From Chitinophaga niastensis (GTDB lineage: Bacteria; Bacteroidota; Bacteroidia; Chitinophagales; Chitinophagaceae): a stretch of DNA of 64,000 nucleotides. The stretch is taken from assembly GCF_003014755.1 (NCBI RefSeq), contig NZ_PYAW01000001.1:124001-188000 (forward strand). Direction: 5' to 3'. The notes below the pieces were generated by a model. That model made no database searches and had not been told where the DNA came from. It worked only from the letters and a program-made list of their open reading frames with translations. This document shows positions 55,397-64,000 of this stretch, piece after piece. Made by a program: the position numbers and the translations under genes. The first letter of the stretch is position 1; each line of letters opens with the position of its first letter.

Positions 55397-56428
55397 TTAA
55401 CGCAAACTACTCACCAACAAACGTTTCAAACTACGCTCGATAATTTCACCCATCGTTTTACAACGGGAGAAAACAGTGTCATGATAATATTCTGCCAGCT
55501 CATCTCCCAGCTGCTGGATCTTTTCAGGAAAAGACACCCGATCCGTCATAATCACGTCCCGCAGGTCTTTGATGCGGTGACGCTGCACTTTTATACGACG
55601 TGCAATAACGGCACGCTCTTCCTGTTGATATTGTTTTACTACTTCTGCATTCAGGTGTTTTATTGCCAGGTCCACAAACACGCGGTTCTCTTTAAAATAC
55701 TGCGGCATATATAAAGTACGTCTGCCTTCGTAAAACTGCTGATCAAAATCTATGGCACGTATACGGAACTGTACATCATCAAAATCCGGCGTGATATCAA
55801 AAACAAAATTATAGGACCGCATATCTCCCAATAACCGTACAAAGCAGCGCTCATTAAATTTTACAAATTCTTTGGCGATACGTTTCGGATTAAAATCCAG
55901 GCGATCCAGGTAATGCAGAATGAACTGATCACCTGGTACCCCGGCTATATGTTCTTCCACAAGTGTATTGCCATCCACCAGGAAGTTCATCCAGTAAGGC
56001 GACAGGATATGTTCCAGCTCCAGGCCATAGATACGGGATGCATCGGCTATTTTGATATAGAAATAGTCATATACTTCGTTGTAGTTATTCACTATTTTGA
56101 TACGGAACGGATGTGAATTACCAAATGTGCAATAGTCGATGCGCTCAATATGCAGGTGTTCTTCTGCCGTTTGGTCGCCACCCGCTTTAAGTATGGAGTA
56201 TATACGCTTTAAACCAGCATGAATAGGGCCTACCATACTCTGTGGATAAAACACTGTTTCCCATAAAGTATCTTTCCCTTCTTTATCATATACCGATATA
56301 GACTGATCATAATAACGCAATTCCTGGTACGTTAACGGCAATTTTATTTCCCGCTCATACATTTTGAGATAGTTGCGGAAAGCAGCATTAATAGGAAAGA
56401 ATATTTTCTTCCGGGAAATATTTTGCAT
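55397..56428 (-). CDS. Conserved uncharacterised protein with kinase-like motifs
   Basis: A 343-residue cytoplasmic protein without signal peptide. I do not recognise the family, but the order of motifs resembles the protein kinase/aminoglycoside phosphotransferase fold: Lys126 in YDYFYIKIADASR (strand 3 lysine), Glu137/139 in YGLELEHIL (helix C), GDMRSYNFVFD with Asp202, Arg204 and Asn207 (catalytic loop, compare HGD..N) and IRAIDFDQQF with Asp227 and Asp229 (DFG position). A basic coiled tail (about 265-300, ERAVIARRIKVQRHRIKD) ends the protein. The assignment is inference from pattern; a substrate cannot be named. It sits between the mla genes and the malic enzyme gene as its own unit. Confidence 0.7.
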   Translation of the reverse strand: MQNISRKKIFFPINAAFRNYLKMYEREIKLPLTYQELRYYDQSISVYDKEGKDTLWETVFYPQSMVGPIHAGLKRIYSILKAGGDQTAEEHLHIERIDYCTFGNSHPFRIKIVNNYNEVYDYFYIKIADASRIYGLELEHILSPYWMNFLVDGNTLVEEHIAGVPGDQFILHYLDRLDFNPKRIAKEFVKFNERCFVRLLGDMRSYNFVFDITPDFDDVQFRIRAIDFDQQFYEGRRTLYMPQYFKENRVFVDLAIKHLNAEVVKQYQQEERAVIARRIKVQRHRIKDLRDVIMTDRVSFPEKIQQLGDELAEYYHDTVFSRCKTMGEIIERSLKRLLVSSLR

Positions 56429-56447
56429 ACATAAATATAAAACAAAA

Positions 56448-56472
56448 ATGGTCCCGGCTAAGCCAGGACCAT
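56448..56472 (-). terminator. Terminator of the malic enzyme gene
   Basis: A 12-bp stem (56448-56459 with 56461-56472, one G-U) with a one-base centre. On the minus strand it is followed by TTTTTG. It lies 25 bases past the stop at 56497. Confidence 0.85.
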
Positions 56473-56496
56473 TGCTACTTTATTATCTCTTTAAAA

Positions 56497-58809
56497 TTAT
56501 TTCTTTTTTTTCTTCTTGTCTTTGTTTTCTATGTCTCTGCAGCATTTCTCCTGCGCATCTACCACAGCGATATTTACCATGTTCACAATCTGTCTAACGG
56601 TACTGCCTAGTTGAAGAATATGTACCGGCTTTTTCATGCCCAACAGGATTGGTCCGATGGCATCAAAGCCTGCTACTTCCTGTAACAGGTTATACGCAAT
56701 ATTACCGGCAGCAAGATTAGGGAAGATGAGGGTATTTACTTCTTCTTCCATCAATTCTGTAAACGGATAGTTATCTTTCAGGATCTCCTTGTTAAAGGCC
56801 ATCGCTGCCTGGATTTCACCATCTACGATCAGTGATGGATCACGCTGTTTTACGATTTCGCGTGCCTTGCTCATCAGTTGCGCTTCCGGGGTTTGGCTGC
56901 TGCCAAAGTTGGAGTACGACAACATCGCAATACGCGGCGTCATATTAAAATGTTTCACTTCCTTGGCTACCATCAGGGTGATGTCTGCCAGCTCTTCCGC
57001 AGTGGGGTTGAAGTTCACCGTGGTATCAGCCAGGAATAGAGGTCCGCGTTTAGTTTGGATGATGTACATACCCGCTACACGCTTCACACCTTCTTCCATA
57101 CCAATCACCTGCAGCGCAGGACGGATGGTATCAGGATATTTACGGGTAAGACCAGAGATCAGCGCATCCGCCTCTCCTGTTTCCACCATCATACAACCAA
57201 AATAGTTACGCTCACGCATTACTTTTCTTGCTTCATAAAGATTAAAGCCTTTACGCTTGCGCTTTTCAAAGAATAAATCGCCAAAAAGATGACGTTTATC
57301 CTGCATTTCATCACTCTTCGGATCAATGATCACAACGTCATCAATCTCGATGGAGTTTTCCAGCATCAGCTGACGGATACGCGCTTCATTGCCTAACAAA
57401 ATAGGATGGGCAATCCCTTCGTCATTCACTACCTGTGCTGCTTTCAATACTTTGAGGTTATCTGCTTCCGCAAATACCACCTTCCTTGGATCGCGACGCG
57501 CTTTGGTACCTATTACCCTGAAGAGCTGATTATCCAGTCCCAGGCGGCTGTTCAGCTCCTGTTTGTAAGCATCCCAATCCGTAATAGGCCGATGTGCCAC
57601 CCCACTTTCCATAGCAGCTTTCGCCACCGCAGGTGCCACTGTACTTAATAAACGGGGATCCAGCGGTTTAGGAATAATATATTTAGGTCCGAAGAAAATA
57701 CTTCTTTCGTTATAAGCGAGGTTCACGATATCAGGCACAGGGGATTTCGCCATTTCTGCCAAAGCTCTTACCGCAGCCAGTTTCATGGCTTCGTTAATTT
57801 GGGTAGCTCTAACGTCAAGTGCTCCGCGGAAAATATAAGGGAAGCCCAGTACATTGTTCACCTGGTTAGGATAATCGGAACGGCCGGTTGCCATAATGAT
57901 ATCCGGACGTGCAGCGATTGCTGTTTCGTAGGCAATTTCAGGATCAGGATTAGCCATCGCAAATACAATCGGATGTTTTGCCATGCTCTTAACCATTTCC
58001 GATGTAACCACATTTCCTACAGAAAGACCCAGGAATACATCTGCGCCTTTCATTGCTTCCGACAGGTTTTTCACTTTGGAGGAAGTGGCAAATTGCATAT
58101 GCCTGTCGGTAAGATCTGTACGGTCTTTATTCAGTACACCGTCTTTATCAAACATGATAAAGTTTTCCGGTTTGGCACCCAGTGCCACATATAACTTAAC
58201 ACAGGCCATGGCAGCAGCTCCTGCGCCATTTACCACCAGTTTTACTTTTTCTATTTTCTTTTTAACCAGTTCCAATGCATTGAGCAATGCTGCGGCAGAA
58301 ATAATAGCCGTACCATGCTGATCATCATGCATTACCGGGATTTTCAACTCTTTGCGCAGCCGCTCTTCAATTTCGAAGCACTCCGGGCTTTTGATATCTT
58401 CCAGATTGATACCACCAAAAGTAGGCTCCAGGGCTTTTACTGCTGCTACAAAGCTGTCCGGATCTTTTGCATTCAACTCAATATCAAATACATCAATATC
58501 CGCGAATATTTTGAACAATACGGCTTTACCTTCCATCACCGGTTTGCCGGCTTCTGGTCCTATATCGCCCAAACCCAGTACAGCGGTACCATTGCTGATA
58601 ACGCCCACGAGGTTTCCCTTTGCTGTATATTTGTAAACGTTTTCTACATCGTTGAAAATTTCCTTACAAGGCTCAGCCACACCAGGAGAGTAGGCGAGAG
58701 AGAGATCCCATTGAGTCTTAGTGTTTTTAGTAGGTACTACTTCAATTTTACCCGGCCTGCCCATTGCATGATAGTCCAATGCATCCTGCTTATTCAGTTT
58801 TCTTGCCAT
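56497..58809 (-). CDS. maeB: NADP-dependent malic enzyme fused to phosphotransacetylase-like domain
   Basis: A 770-residue protein from ATG 58809 ([20 protein letters not shown]); the frame extends 63 bases upstream but without support. The N-terminal about 430 residues are malic enzyme: [30 protein letters not shown] and the NAD-binding [13 protein letters not shown]. The C-terminal half is a phosphate acetyl/butyryltransferase domain ([13 protein letters not shown] precedes it; then [14 protein letters not shown] and [14 protein letters not shown]). The enzyme decarboxylates malate to pyruvate, making NADPH. The PTA domain of such fusions is thought to be regulatory (acetyl-CoA sensing). 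The tail ends DKKKKKK. Confidence 0.95.
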   Translation of the reverse strand: MARKLNKQDALDYHAMGRPGKIEVVPTKNTKTQWDLSLAYSPGVAEPCKEIFNDVENVYKYTAKGNLVGVISNGTAVLGLGDIGPEAGKPVMEGKAVLFKIFADIDVFDIELNAKDPDSFVAAVKALEPTFGGINLEDIKSPECFEIEERLRKELKIPVMHDDQHGTAIISAAALLNALELVKKKIEKVKLVVNGAGAAAMACVKLYVALGAKPENFIMFDKDGVLNKDRTDLTDRHMQFATSSKVKNLSEAMKGADVFLGLSVGNVVTSEMVKSMAKHPIVFAMANPDPEIAYETAIAARPDIIMATGRSDYPNQVNNVLGFPYIFRGALDVRATQINEAMKLAAVRALAEMAKSPVPDIVNLAYNERSIFFGPKYIIPKPLDPRLLSTVAPAVAKAAMESGVAHRPITDWDAYKQELNSRLGLDNQLFRVIGTKARRDPRKVVFAEADNLKVLKAAQVVNDEGIAHPILLGNEARIRQLMLENSIEIDDVVIIDPKSDEMQDKRHLFGDLFFEKRKRKGFNLYEARKVMRERNYFGCMMVETGEADALISGLTRKYPDTIRPALQVIGMEEGVKRVAGMYIIQTKRGPLFLADTTVNFNPTAEELADITLMVAKEVKHFNMTPRIAMLSYSNFGSSQTPEAQLMSKAREIVKQRDPSLIVDGEIQAAMAFNKEILKDNYPFTELMEEEVNTLIFPNLAAGNIAYNLLQEVAGFDAIGPILLGMKKPVHILQLGSTVRQIVNMVNIAVVDAQEKCCRDIENKDKKKKKK

Positions 58810-58954
58810 ATAAATATAAAGATTGTTATTGGGCGTGCAATATACGAAGTATTGCGGTAAGCAGTCTATCAAAATAGTCTAATACCTATCAGATATTGCG
58901 CACTTACACCATTAAAATTACTTACTTTTACGGCGTTAAACATTCGTAAATATC

Positions 58955-59395
58955 ATGATACAACGCATCCAGAGTCTTTATCTGCTATTGGCTGCCGGTG
59001 GAGGCGCCGCTGCTTTATGTTACAATCTATGGAAAGCCAAACTTAGCAATGGCACTGAAACGTATGTAAATGCGTCCAGCAATTACCTGTTATTTGTACT
59101 GTATATCGTCATTATTCTAGTGGCTGGGGGCTGCATTTTTCTTTTTAAGAAGCGCAAAATGCAATTCCGTTTAACAGTTTTCAATATTCTGTTTGCAGTA
59201 GCTGCATTGACCTACCAATATTATGTAGTACAGCAAACGGCTAACAAGCTCAGTTCCGGCGGGGTTTCCATCGTTTCTGCTTCTTACCTGCTGGCTTCTT
59301 TTTTACCCATCATTATTATTATTCTTTTATTCCTTGCAGCAAGAGGAATTTATAAAGATGAGAAGCTGATTAAGTCTTTAGACAGACTTAGATAA
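58955..59395 (+). CDS. DUF4293 family membrane protein
   Basis: A 146-residue protein with four membrane helices (about 5-22, 45-63, 72-90, 108-127). The starting motif MIQRIQSLYLLLA is the conserved beginning of DUF4293, a family found mainly in Bacteroidota. The function is unknown. It is divergent from the malic enzyme gene and ends just before the 66-bp inverted repeat shared with uvrA. Confidence 0.85.
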   Translation: MIQRIQSLYLLLAAGGGAAALCYNLWKAKLSNGTETYVNASSNYLLFVLYIVIILVAGGCIFLFKKRKMQFRLTVFNILFAVAALTYQYYVVQQTANKLSSGGVSIVSASYLLASFLPIIIIILLFLAARGIYKDEKLIKSLDRLR

Positions 59396-59405
59396 AGAAT
59401 TGCGA

Positions 59406-59616
59406 GGAAGGCCTTCGGCCTTTGTCTTTTCTTTAGCAGGATTATGCTGATTATAATGATTATGCTGATTTCATTTCTTTTTTATAAAGATACTTACTGA
59501 TTTTCTAAAGCATATTTAATAACGATAGAGATAACTTTCAGAAGAAAATAAAATCAGCATAATCATTATAATCAGCATAATCCTGCTAAAGAAAAGACAA
59601 AGGCCGAAGGCCTTCC
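59406..59616. terminator. Perfect 66-bp inverted repeat between convergent DUF4293 and uvrA genes
   Basis: Arms 59406-59471 and 59551-59616 are exact complements with a 79-base loop. Inside each arm are 9-base words GATTATGCT, GATTATAAT, GATTATGCT and GATTTCATT, plus an outer palindrome GAAGGCCTTCGGCC. The word set is the same as in the 35848-36013 hairpin. It ends 8 bases before the uvrA stop and begins 10 bases after the DUF4293 stop. Confidence 0.9.
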
Positions 59617-59623
59617 CTCCGCT

Positions 59624-62440
59624 TTAAAGAAACTTTCCTGTATAGCTTCCCTTCACTTTCTTCAATCCTTCCGGTACACCGGCATACAGCAGATTACCGC
59701 CACCAGCACCACCTTCAGGCCCCAGGTCAATTACCCAGTCAGCGCTGCGAATTACGTCGAGATTGTGTTCAATAACCAACACGGTATGTCCCTGTTCAAT
59801 TAATGCATTAAAAGAGTTCAATAATTTTTTGATGTCGTGGAAATGCAGACCTGTAGTAGGCTCGTCAAAGATAAACATGATATGACCCTGTGCTTTTCCT
59901 TTACCCAGAAAAGATGCCAGCTTTACACGTTGAGCCTCGCCACCACTCAGGGTATCGCTGCTTTGTCCGAGTTTTACATATCCTAATCCCACACTGCTCA
60001 ACGGACGTATTTTGTTGCAAACATCTTTCTCTTCTTTGAAAAAGTCCAGTGCATCATCTACACCCAGATCCAGCACCTCATAAATATTTTTCCCTTTATA
60101 GGTTACTTCCAGTACTTCATCTTTAAACCTTTTACCACCGCAGCTTTCGCAGGTAAGGTGTACATCGGCCAGGAACTGCATTTCTACTACTACTTCTCCT
60201 TCTCCTTTACAGGCATCACAACGGCCACCATCCACATTGAAAGAAAAATGTTTCGGCTGGAAGCCACGCATTTTACTCAATGGTTGTTTGGAGTAAAGAT
60301 CCCTGATTTCATCGTATGCCTTGATGTAAGTAACCGGATTGGAGCGGGAAGACTTACCGATAGGATTCTGATCAATCATTTCTATCTGCGTAATATCATC
60401 TACAGCACCTTTCAGGGCTTTGTGATAACCTACTCTTTCTGCAAATTCCCCTTTCAGCTTCATCAGCGCAGGATAAAGAATTTGCTTTACCAACGTGGTT
60501 TTGCCTGATCCGCTCACACCCGTTATAACTGTCAGTACTTCTAACGGAAAATCAACAGTGATATCTTTCAGGTTATGCTGACGGCAGCCTTCCAGGGTAA
60601 TCGCCTTTTTCCATTTGCGTAATTTCAGTGGTGGATCAATGGTGAGTTGACCGCTGAGATACTTACCAGTAAGACTTTTACCATCTTCCAAAATCTGCGG
60701 ATAAGTACCTTCAAAAATTACTTCACCACCCAGATGGCTTGCCAGTGGCCCCATATCAATGATATAGTCCGCCTCTTCCATCATCTGCTCATCATGCTCT
60801 ACTACTACTACCGTATTGCCTAAATCACGCAGTTCTTTTAACACGGCAATTAAACGGTGTGTATCACGTGCATGCAAACCGATACTGGGTTCATCCAGTA
60901 TGTACATGGAGTTGGTGAGGTTACTGCCGAGTGTACGTGTAAGCTGAATACGCTGACTTTCCCCGCCACTCAATGTATTGGCTACACGATTTAACGTAAG
61001 ATAGCCAAGACCTACATCCAGTAATGTTTTTAGGCGATGGTTTATTTCTATGAGGATACGTTTCCCCACCTGTTGTTCATATTCATTCAATTGCAATTCA
61101 TCAAACCATACTTTCAGGTTCTCCACCGGCATATCTACCAGGTCTGCAATATTCCGACCACCTATTTTGATGTATAATGCTTCTTTGCGTAAACGGCCAC
61201 CTCCACATTCCGGGCAGATGGTGCGGCCACGATAGCGCGCCTGTAACACACGGTATTGTACCTTGTACAGGTTTTGTTCTACCATTTTAAAGAACTCATT
61301 CAGCCCATAGAAATGCTCGTTGCCTGTCCACAGCAATTGCACCTGTTCATCTGTAAGGTCCGCGATAGGTTTGTGTACCGGGAATCCGAATTTGCGGGCA
61401 GCCTTGATGAGCGCTTCTTTGTATTCGCCCATCTTCTCTCCTCTCCACGGTGCTACCGCACCTTCGAAAACGCTTAACCGTTTGTCCGGTATTACCAGGT
61501 CGGTATCAATTCCTAACGTTTGTCCAAATCCTTCACAGGTGGGACATGCGCCGTATGGGTTGTTGAAAGAAAATAAATTGGGAACGGGTTCTTCGAACTG
61601 AAGGCCATCTAATTCAAAACGATTAGCAAAATGCTGCATCGGTTTGCCATCTATCTCCACATAACAATCTCCTTCGCTTTCATAAAAGGCCGTTTGCACG
61701 CTATCGGCTATACGATGTTTATCATCTTCCTCAAAATCTTTCACTACCAGGCGATCTATGAGTACCCAGGCATCTGCGGCAACAACGGGTTTCTTTTCTT
61801 CCAGCAATTCTTCAATGCGTACCAATCCGGTTCCTTCGCTGCCAGGAGTATATAAGCGGGAAAAGCCTTTCTGCATCAGGATATTCAGCTCTTCCTTCAC
61901 CTCTCTTTTGGCATGGCGGCGAAAAGGCACCAGCAGTAATACTTTACTACCTTTTTTCAGCTTTATGATATAGTCTACCACATCGCTTACTTCATGCTTT
62001 TTTACCAACTGCCCGGATACGGGAGAGTATGTTTTACCTACACGCCCAAACAAGAGGCGGAGGTAATCATATATTTCCGTCATAGAGCCCACCGTAGACC
62101 TCGGAGTACGGGTAATCACCTTTTGCTCTATAGCAATAGCCGGACAAATACCCTTAATGTAGTCCACATCCGGTTTGTTCATTCGCATGAGGAACTGACG
62201 GGCATAGGAGCTCAAGCTCTCGGCATATCTGCGTTGTCCTTCTGCATACAAGGTATCCATTGTCAGCGAAGACTTTCCCGATCCGGAAACGCCTGTTACA
62301 ACGACCAGTTTACTACGCGGTATGGATACACTCACATTCTTGAGATTATGTACCCTGGCTCCTTTTATAAAAATATAGTCCTGCGGGCTAACTTCCTGAG
62401 GATCAATTATGCTTTCCTGTTTCTTTACTTTTGTTGCCAT
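59624..62440 (-). CDS. uvrA: Excinuclease ABC subunit A
   Basis: A 938-residue protein with the UvrA layout: Walker [14 protein letters not shown] near residue 50 and [13 protein letters not shown] near 645, two ABC signatures ([27 protein letters not shown]), and zinc-binding Cys pairs ([27 protein letters not shown] to CESCGG). UvrA detects bulky DNA lesions and loads UvrB for nucleotide excision repair. A TAAATTTG element at 62448-62455 ends 8 bases before the ATG, so the message may be nearly leaderless. It converges on the DUF4293 gene. Confidence 0.97.
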   Translation of the reverse strand: MATKVKKQESIIDPQEVSPQDYIFIKGARVHNLKNVSVSIPRSKLVVVTGVSGSGKSSLTMDTLYAEGQRRYAESLSSYARQFLMRMNKPDVDYIKGICPAIAIEQKVITRTPRSTVGSMTEIYDYLRLLFGRVGKTYSPVSGQLVKKHEVSDVVDYIIKLKKGSKVLLLVPFRRHAKREVKEELNILMQKGFSRLYTPGSEGTGLVRIEELLEEKKPVVAADAWVLIDRLVVKDFEEDDKHRIADSVQTAFYESEGDCYVEIDGKPMQHFANRFELDGLQFEEPVPNLFSFNNPYGACPTCEGFGQTLGIDTDLVIPDKRLSVFEGAVAPWRGEKMGEYKEALIKAARKFGFPVHKPIADLTDEQVQLLWTGNEHFYGLNEFFKMVEQNLYKVQYRVLQARYRGRTICPECGGGRLRKEALYIKIGGRNIADLVDMPVENLKVWFDELQLNEYEQQVGKRILIEINHRLKTLLDVGLGYLTLNRVANTLSGGESQRIQLTRTLGSNLTNSMYILDEPSIGLHARDTHRLIAVLKELRDLGNTVVVVEHDEQMMEEADYIIDMGPLASHLGGEVIFEGTYPQILEDGKSLTGKYLSGQLTIDPPLKLRKWKKAITLEGCRQHNLKDITVDFPLEVLTVITGVSGSGKTTLVKQILYPALMKLKGEFAERVGYHKALKGAVDDITQIEMIDQNPIGKSSRSNPVTYIKAYDEIRDLYSKQPLSKMRGFQPKHFSFNVDGGRCDACKGEGEVVVEMQFLADVHLTCESCGGKRFKDEVLEVTYKGKNIYEVLDLGVDDALDFFKEEKDVCNKIRPLSSVGLGYVKLGQSSDTLSGGEAQRVKLASFLGKGKAQGHIMFIFDEPTTGLHFHDIKKLLNSFNALIEQGHTVLVIEHNLDVIRSADWVIDLGPEGGAGGGNLLYAGVPEGLKKVKGSYTGKFL

Positions 62441-62447
62441 GTCAGAA

Positions 62448-62455
62448 CAAATTTA
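62448..62455 (-). promoter_or_regulatory. TAnnTTTG promoter -7 element for uvrA
   Basis: The minus strand reads TAAATTTG immediately before the uvrA start, leaving a leader of about four to eight bases. Confidence 0.45.
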
Positions 62456-62582
62456 AGGGAAATGATGTTAGCTATCAGTGATTTAGTTCTGAAAAAATTA
62501 AGCGTATATAACACGTTCGTTTTATCAGCTAAAAGTCAATACCTGAAAGCAAAAACGTCTGAAAACCACGGCTAACTTATTA

Positions 62583-62613
62583 TTTGTTTAAATGAATAAA
62601 TCTTCTATATTTG
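62583..62613 (+). promoter_or_regulatory. Consensus promoter of the sigma factor gene
   Basis: TTTG (62583-62586), a 19-base spacer and TATATTTG (62606-62613) match the Bacteroidota -33/-7 consensus exactly. This gives a 5' leader of about 145 bases before the ATG at 62763; no gene was seen in 62614-62762. Confidence 0.75.
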
Positions 62614-62762
62614 CATACGGGCCAGATCTATCTCGCTGGCATTTTCAACACTATCTCTAACACTAAACTGCTTATTATAGCTTAAACTCTACGTAATTAA
62701 AACAACCAAACTGGCTGCAAAGTCTGTAATTTATTTACTAACCCGCCTAGTTGTAGAAGTTT

Positions 62763-63344
62763 ATGCAAATAATGTACAAATTGTGCGATGAGCAGTTAAT
62801 TACCCTCTTTAAAAAGGGCCATTCTTCCGCGTTAGAAGAGTTGGTACACCGTCACAAAGACAAGGTGTTTACCTCTATCCTGCTCTTAGTCAAAGACTCT
62901 TTTTTAGCAGAAGATATATTCCAGGATACTTTCATTAAAATTATTGACACCATCAGGGCTGGACGCTACACGGAAAAAGGAAAATTTTTACCGTGGGCCA
63001 TGCGTATAGCGCATAATCTGTGTGTGGATCATTTCCGCAAGATCAAGCGTACGCCAATGATCAGAACCGGTGATGATAAAGATATTTTTGATGTACTGGG
63101 ATTCAGTGATAGCTGTGCTGAAGAAAAAATGATTACACGCCAGAGCCATGACCGTGTTCGCAGAATGCTGGACATGTTACCGGAGGAACAACGTGAAGTA
63201 ATCATTCTTCGTCACTATGCAGAATTAAGTTTTAAAGAAATTGCAGATCTCACACAAGTGAGTATCAATACAGCATTAGGTCGGATGCGATATGGTCTGA
63301 TCAATCTCCGTAAAATGATGACGGAGAAACAAATCTGTCTATGA
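62763..63344 (+). CDS. RNA polymerase sigma factor, ECF type
   Basis: A 193-residue sigma-70 family factor with region 2 (about 20-90: ALEELVHRHKDKVFTSILLL, DIFQDTFIKI, FLPWAMRIAHNLCVDHFRK) and region 4 (about 130-185: MLDMLPEEQREVIILRHYAELSFKEIADLTQVSINTALGRMRYGL). Regions 1.1 and 3 are missing, as in ECF factors. No anti-sigma gene follows, so it is an orphan here and might be controlled by its own expression. The leader of about 145 bases and consensus promoter suggest strong, housekeeping-type transcription. A start three codons later (MYKLCDEQL) is possible. Confidence 0.9.
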   Translation: MQIMYKLCDEQLITLFKKGHSSALEELVHRHKDKVFTSILLLVKDSFLAEDIFQDTFIKIIDTIRAGRYTEKGKFLPWAMRIAHNLCVDHFRKIKRTPMIRTGDDKDIFDVLGFSDSCAEEKMITRQSHDRVRRMLDMLPEEQREVIILRHYAELSFKEIADLTQVSINTALGRMRYGLINLRKMMTEKQICL

Positions 63345-63371
63345 TGAACCCTTTTTTTTGCTTGCCAGCAA

Positions 63372-63402
63372 CGAGCGGCCGGATGTAATGTCCGACCGCT
63401 CG
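63372..63402. terminator. Bidirectional terminator between sigma factor and thiolase
   Basis: A 12-bp stem (63372-63383 with 63391-63402) with one mismatch and loop TGTAATG. The plus strand continues CTATTTTA, a weak T-tract. It lies between the convergent stops. Confidence 0.7.
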
Positions 63403-63428
63403 CTATTTTAGGCAAATCCTACTATCAT

Positions 63429-64000
63429 TTACAATCGTTCAAAGATCATTGCTGCTCCCTGTCCTACGCCTACACACATGGTAGCGAGGCCGTATTTAGC
63501 ATTGGGCCTGCGCTTCATTTCATGCAACAGGGTGGCTGTAATACGGGCACCACTACAACCCAGCGGATGACCAATAGCAATAGCCCCACCATTTACATTC
63601 ACGATATCAGGATTCAATGCCAGATCACGCATACAGGCGAGTGACTGAGAGGCAAATGCTTCATTCAGTTCTGCCAGGTGCAGTTGATCTGCTGTTAAGC
63701 CTGCACGTTGTAATGCCTTCCTGGAAGCCGGCACAGGACCAATACCCATAATAGAAGGATCTACTCCTGCTACCGCCATACTTTTTATCATGGCCAGTGG
63801 CTGCAGATTAAATTGCTTCAATGCTTTTTCAGATACTATCAATACCGCCGCAGCACCATCATTGATGCCGGAAGAGTTACCTGCCGTTACGCTGCCGTCT
63901 TTTGCAAAAGCAGGACGCAGCCCGGAGAGCTTTTCCAGCGTGGTTTCGCGGGGATGTTCATCTTTGGAGAATATTACCTGTTCTTCTTTATTGGGAGTGA
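63429..64000 (-). CDS. Thiolase (acetyl-CoA C-acyltransferase), 5' part outside window
   Basis: The C-terminal 190 residues of a thiolase, open to the right edge. The motifs are clear: [16 protein letters not shown], then the active-site His in [19 protein letters not shown] and the C-terminal catalytic Cys in [18 protein letters not shown]; it ends FERL. The N-terminal nucleophile Cys lies beyond the window. Such enzymes cleave 3-ketoacyl-CoA in beta-oxidation or condense acetyl-CoA; PcaF/FadA-like types cannot be separated on this part. Confidence 0.92.
   Translation of the reverse strand, partial: TPNKEEQVIFSKDEHPRETTLEKLSGLRPAFAKDGSVTAGNSSGINDGAAAVLIVSEKALKQFNLQPLAMIKSMAVAGVDPSIMGIGPVPASRKALQRAGLTADQLHLAELNEAFASQSLACMRDLALNPDIVNVNGGAIAIGHPLGCSGARITATLLHEMKRRPNAKYGLATMCVGVGQGAAMIFERL

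Overview
The window looks like chromosomal DNA of a gliding, Chitinophaga-like member of the Bacteroidota. The evidence is internal: promoters with the Bacteroidota -7 motif TAnnTTTG rather than a TATAAT box, a PorP/SprF plus type B sorting-domain pair of the type IX secretion system (T9SS), a TonB-dependent receptor with a carboxypeptidase-like N-terminal domain, a DUF4293 protein, and a malic enzyme-phosphotransacetylase fusion. No tRNA, rRNA, insertion sequence, phage gene or CRISPR array was seen. Most genes lie on the minus strand.

Layout. 1-3.8 kb: partial 2-hydroxyacid dehydrogenase, ksgA, pdxA, a small winged-helix regulator and a secreted TPR-like protein. 3.8-6 kb: TonB-dependent receptor. 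6-24.3 kb: a PorP/SprF protein and, directly upstream in the same transcript, a single 17.2-kb gene for a 5,732-residue T9SS surface protein made mostly of about 38 DUF11-type repeats. 24.6-29.2 kb: atpBEFHA, without atpG, atpD or atpC. 29.4-33.6 kb: an ABC exporter and a secreted protein with a caspase-like His/Cys signature. 33.9-38.4 kb: a PhoB/PhoR-like two-component pair, a phosphate-selective-type porin and a decayed AraC/GyrI-like regulator. 38.4-43.2 kb: a four-gene operon of glucosaminidase, two SGNH proteins and an MBOAT acyltransferase, possibly acting on the O-acetylation of a cell-wall or surface polymer. 43.5-52.6 kb: aspS, an FAD oxidoreductase and a 2,013-residue alpha-2-macroglobulin with a CAEQ thioester motif. 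52.7-58.9 kb: sucD, mlaFE-like lipid transporter genes, an uncharacterised protein with kinase-like motifs, and the malic enzyme fusion. 58.9-64 kb: DUF4293 protein, uvrA, an ECF-type sigma factor and a partial thiolase.

The most unusual feature lies between the genes. Many gene ends carry long inverted repeats whose arms are built from tandem short words: TAGCNNT and AATTNCG (period 7), GATTATNNT (period 9-10) and AAAAGTG (period 7). Some arms are perfectly complementary over 46-66 bases although the words within one arm vary. These look like a genome-wide class of self-similar hairpins working as terminators or transcript-end stabilisers. The giant adhesin also shows recent repeat amplification (four tandem 768-bp units). 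All functional statements rest on motif recognition by eye; no database search or folding program was run.
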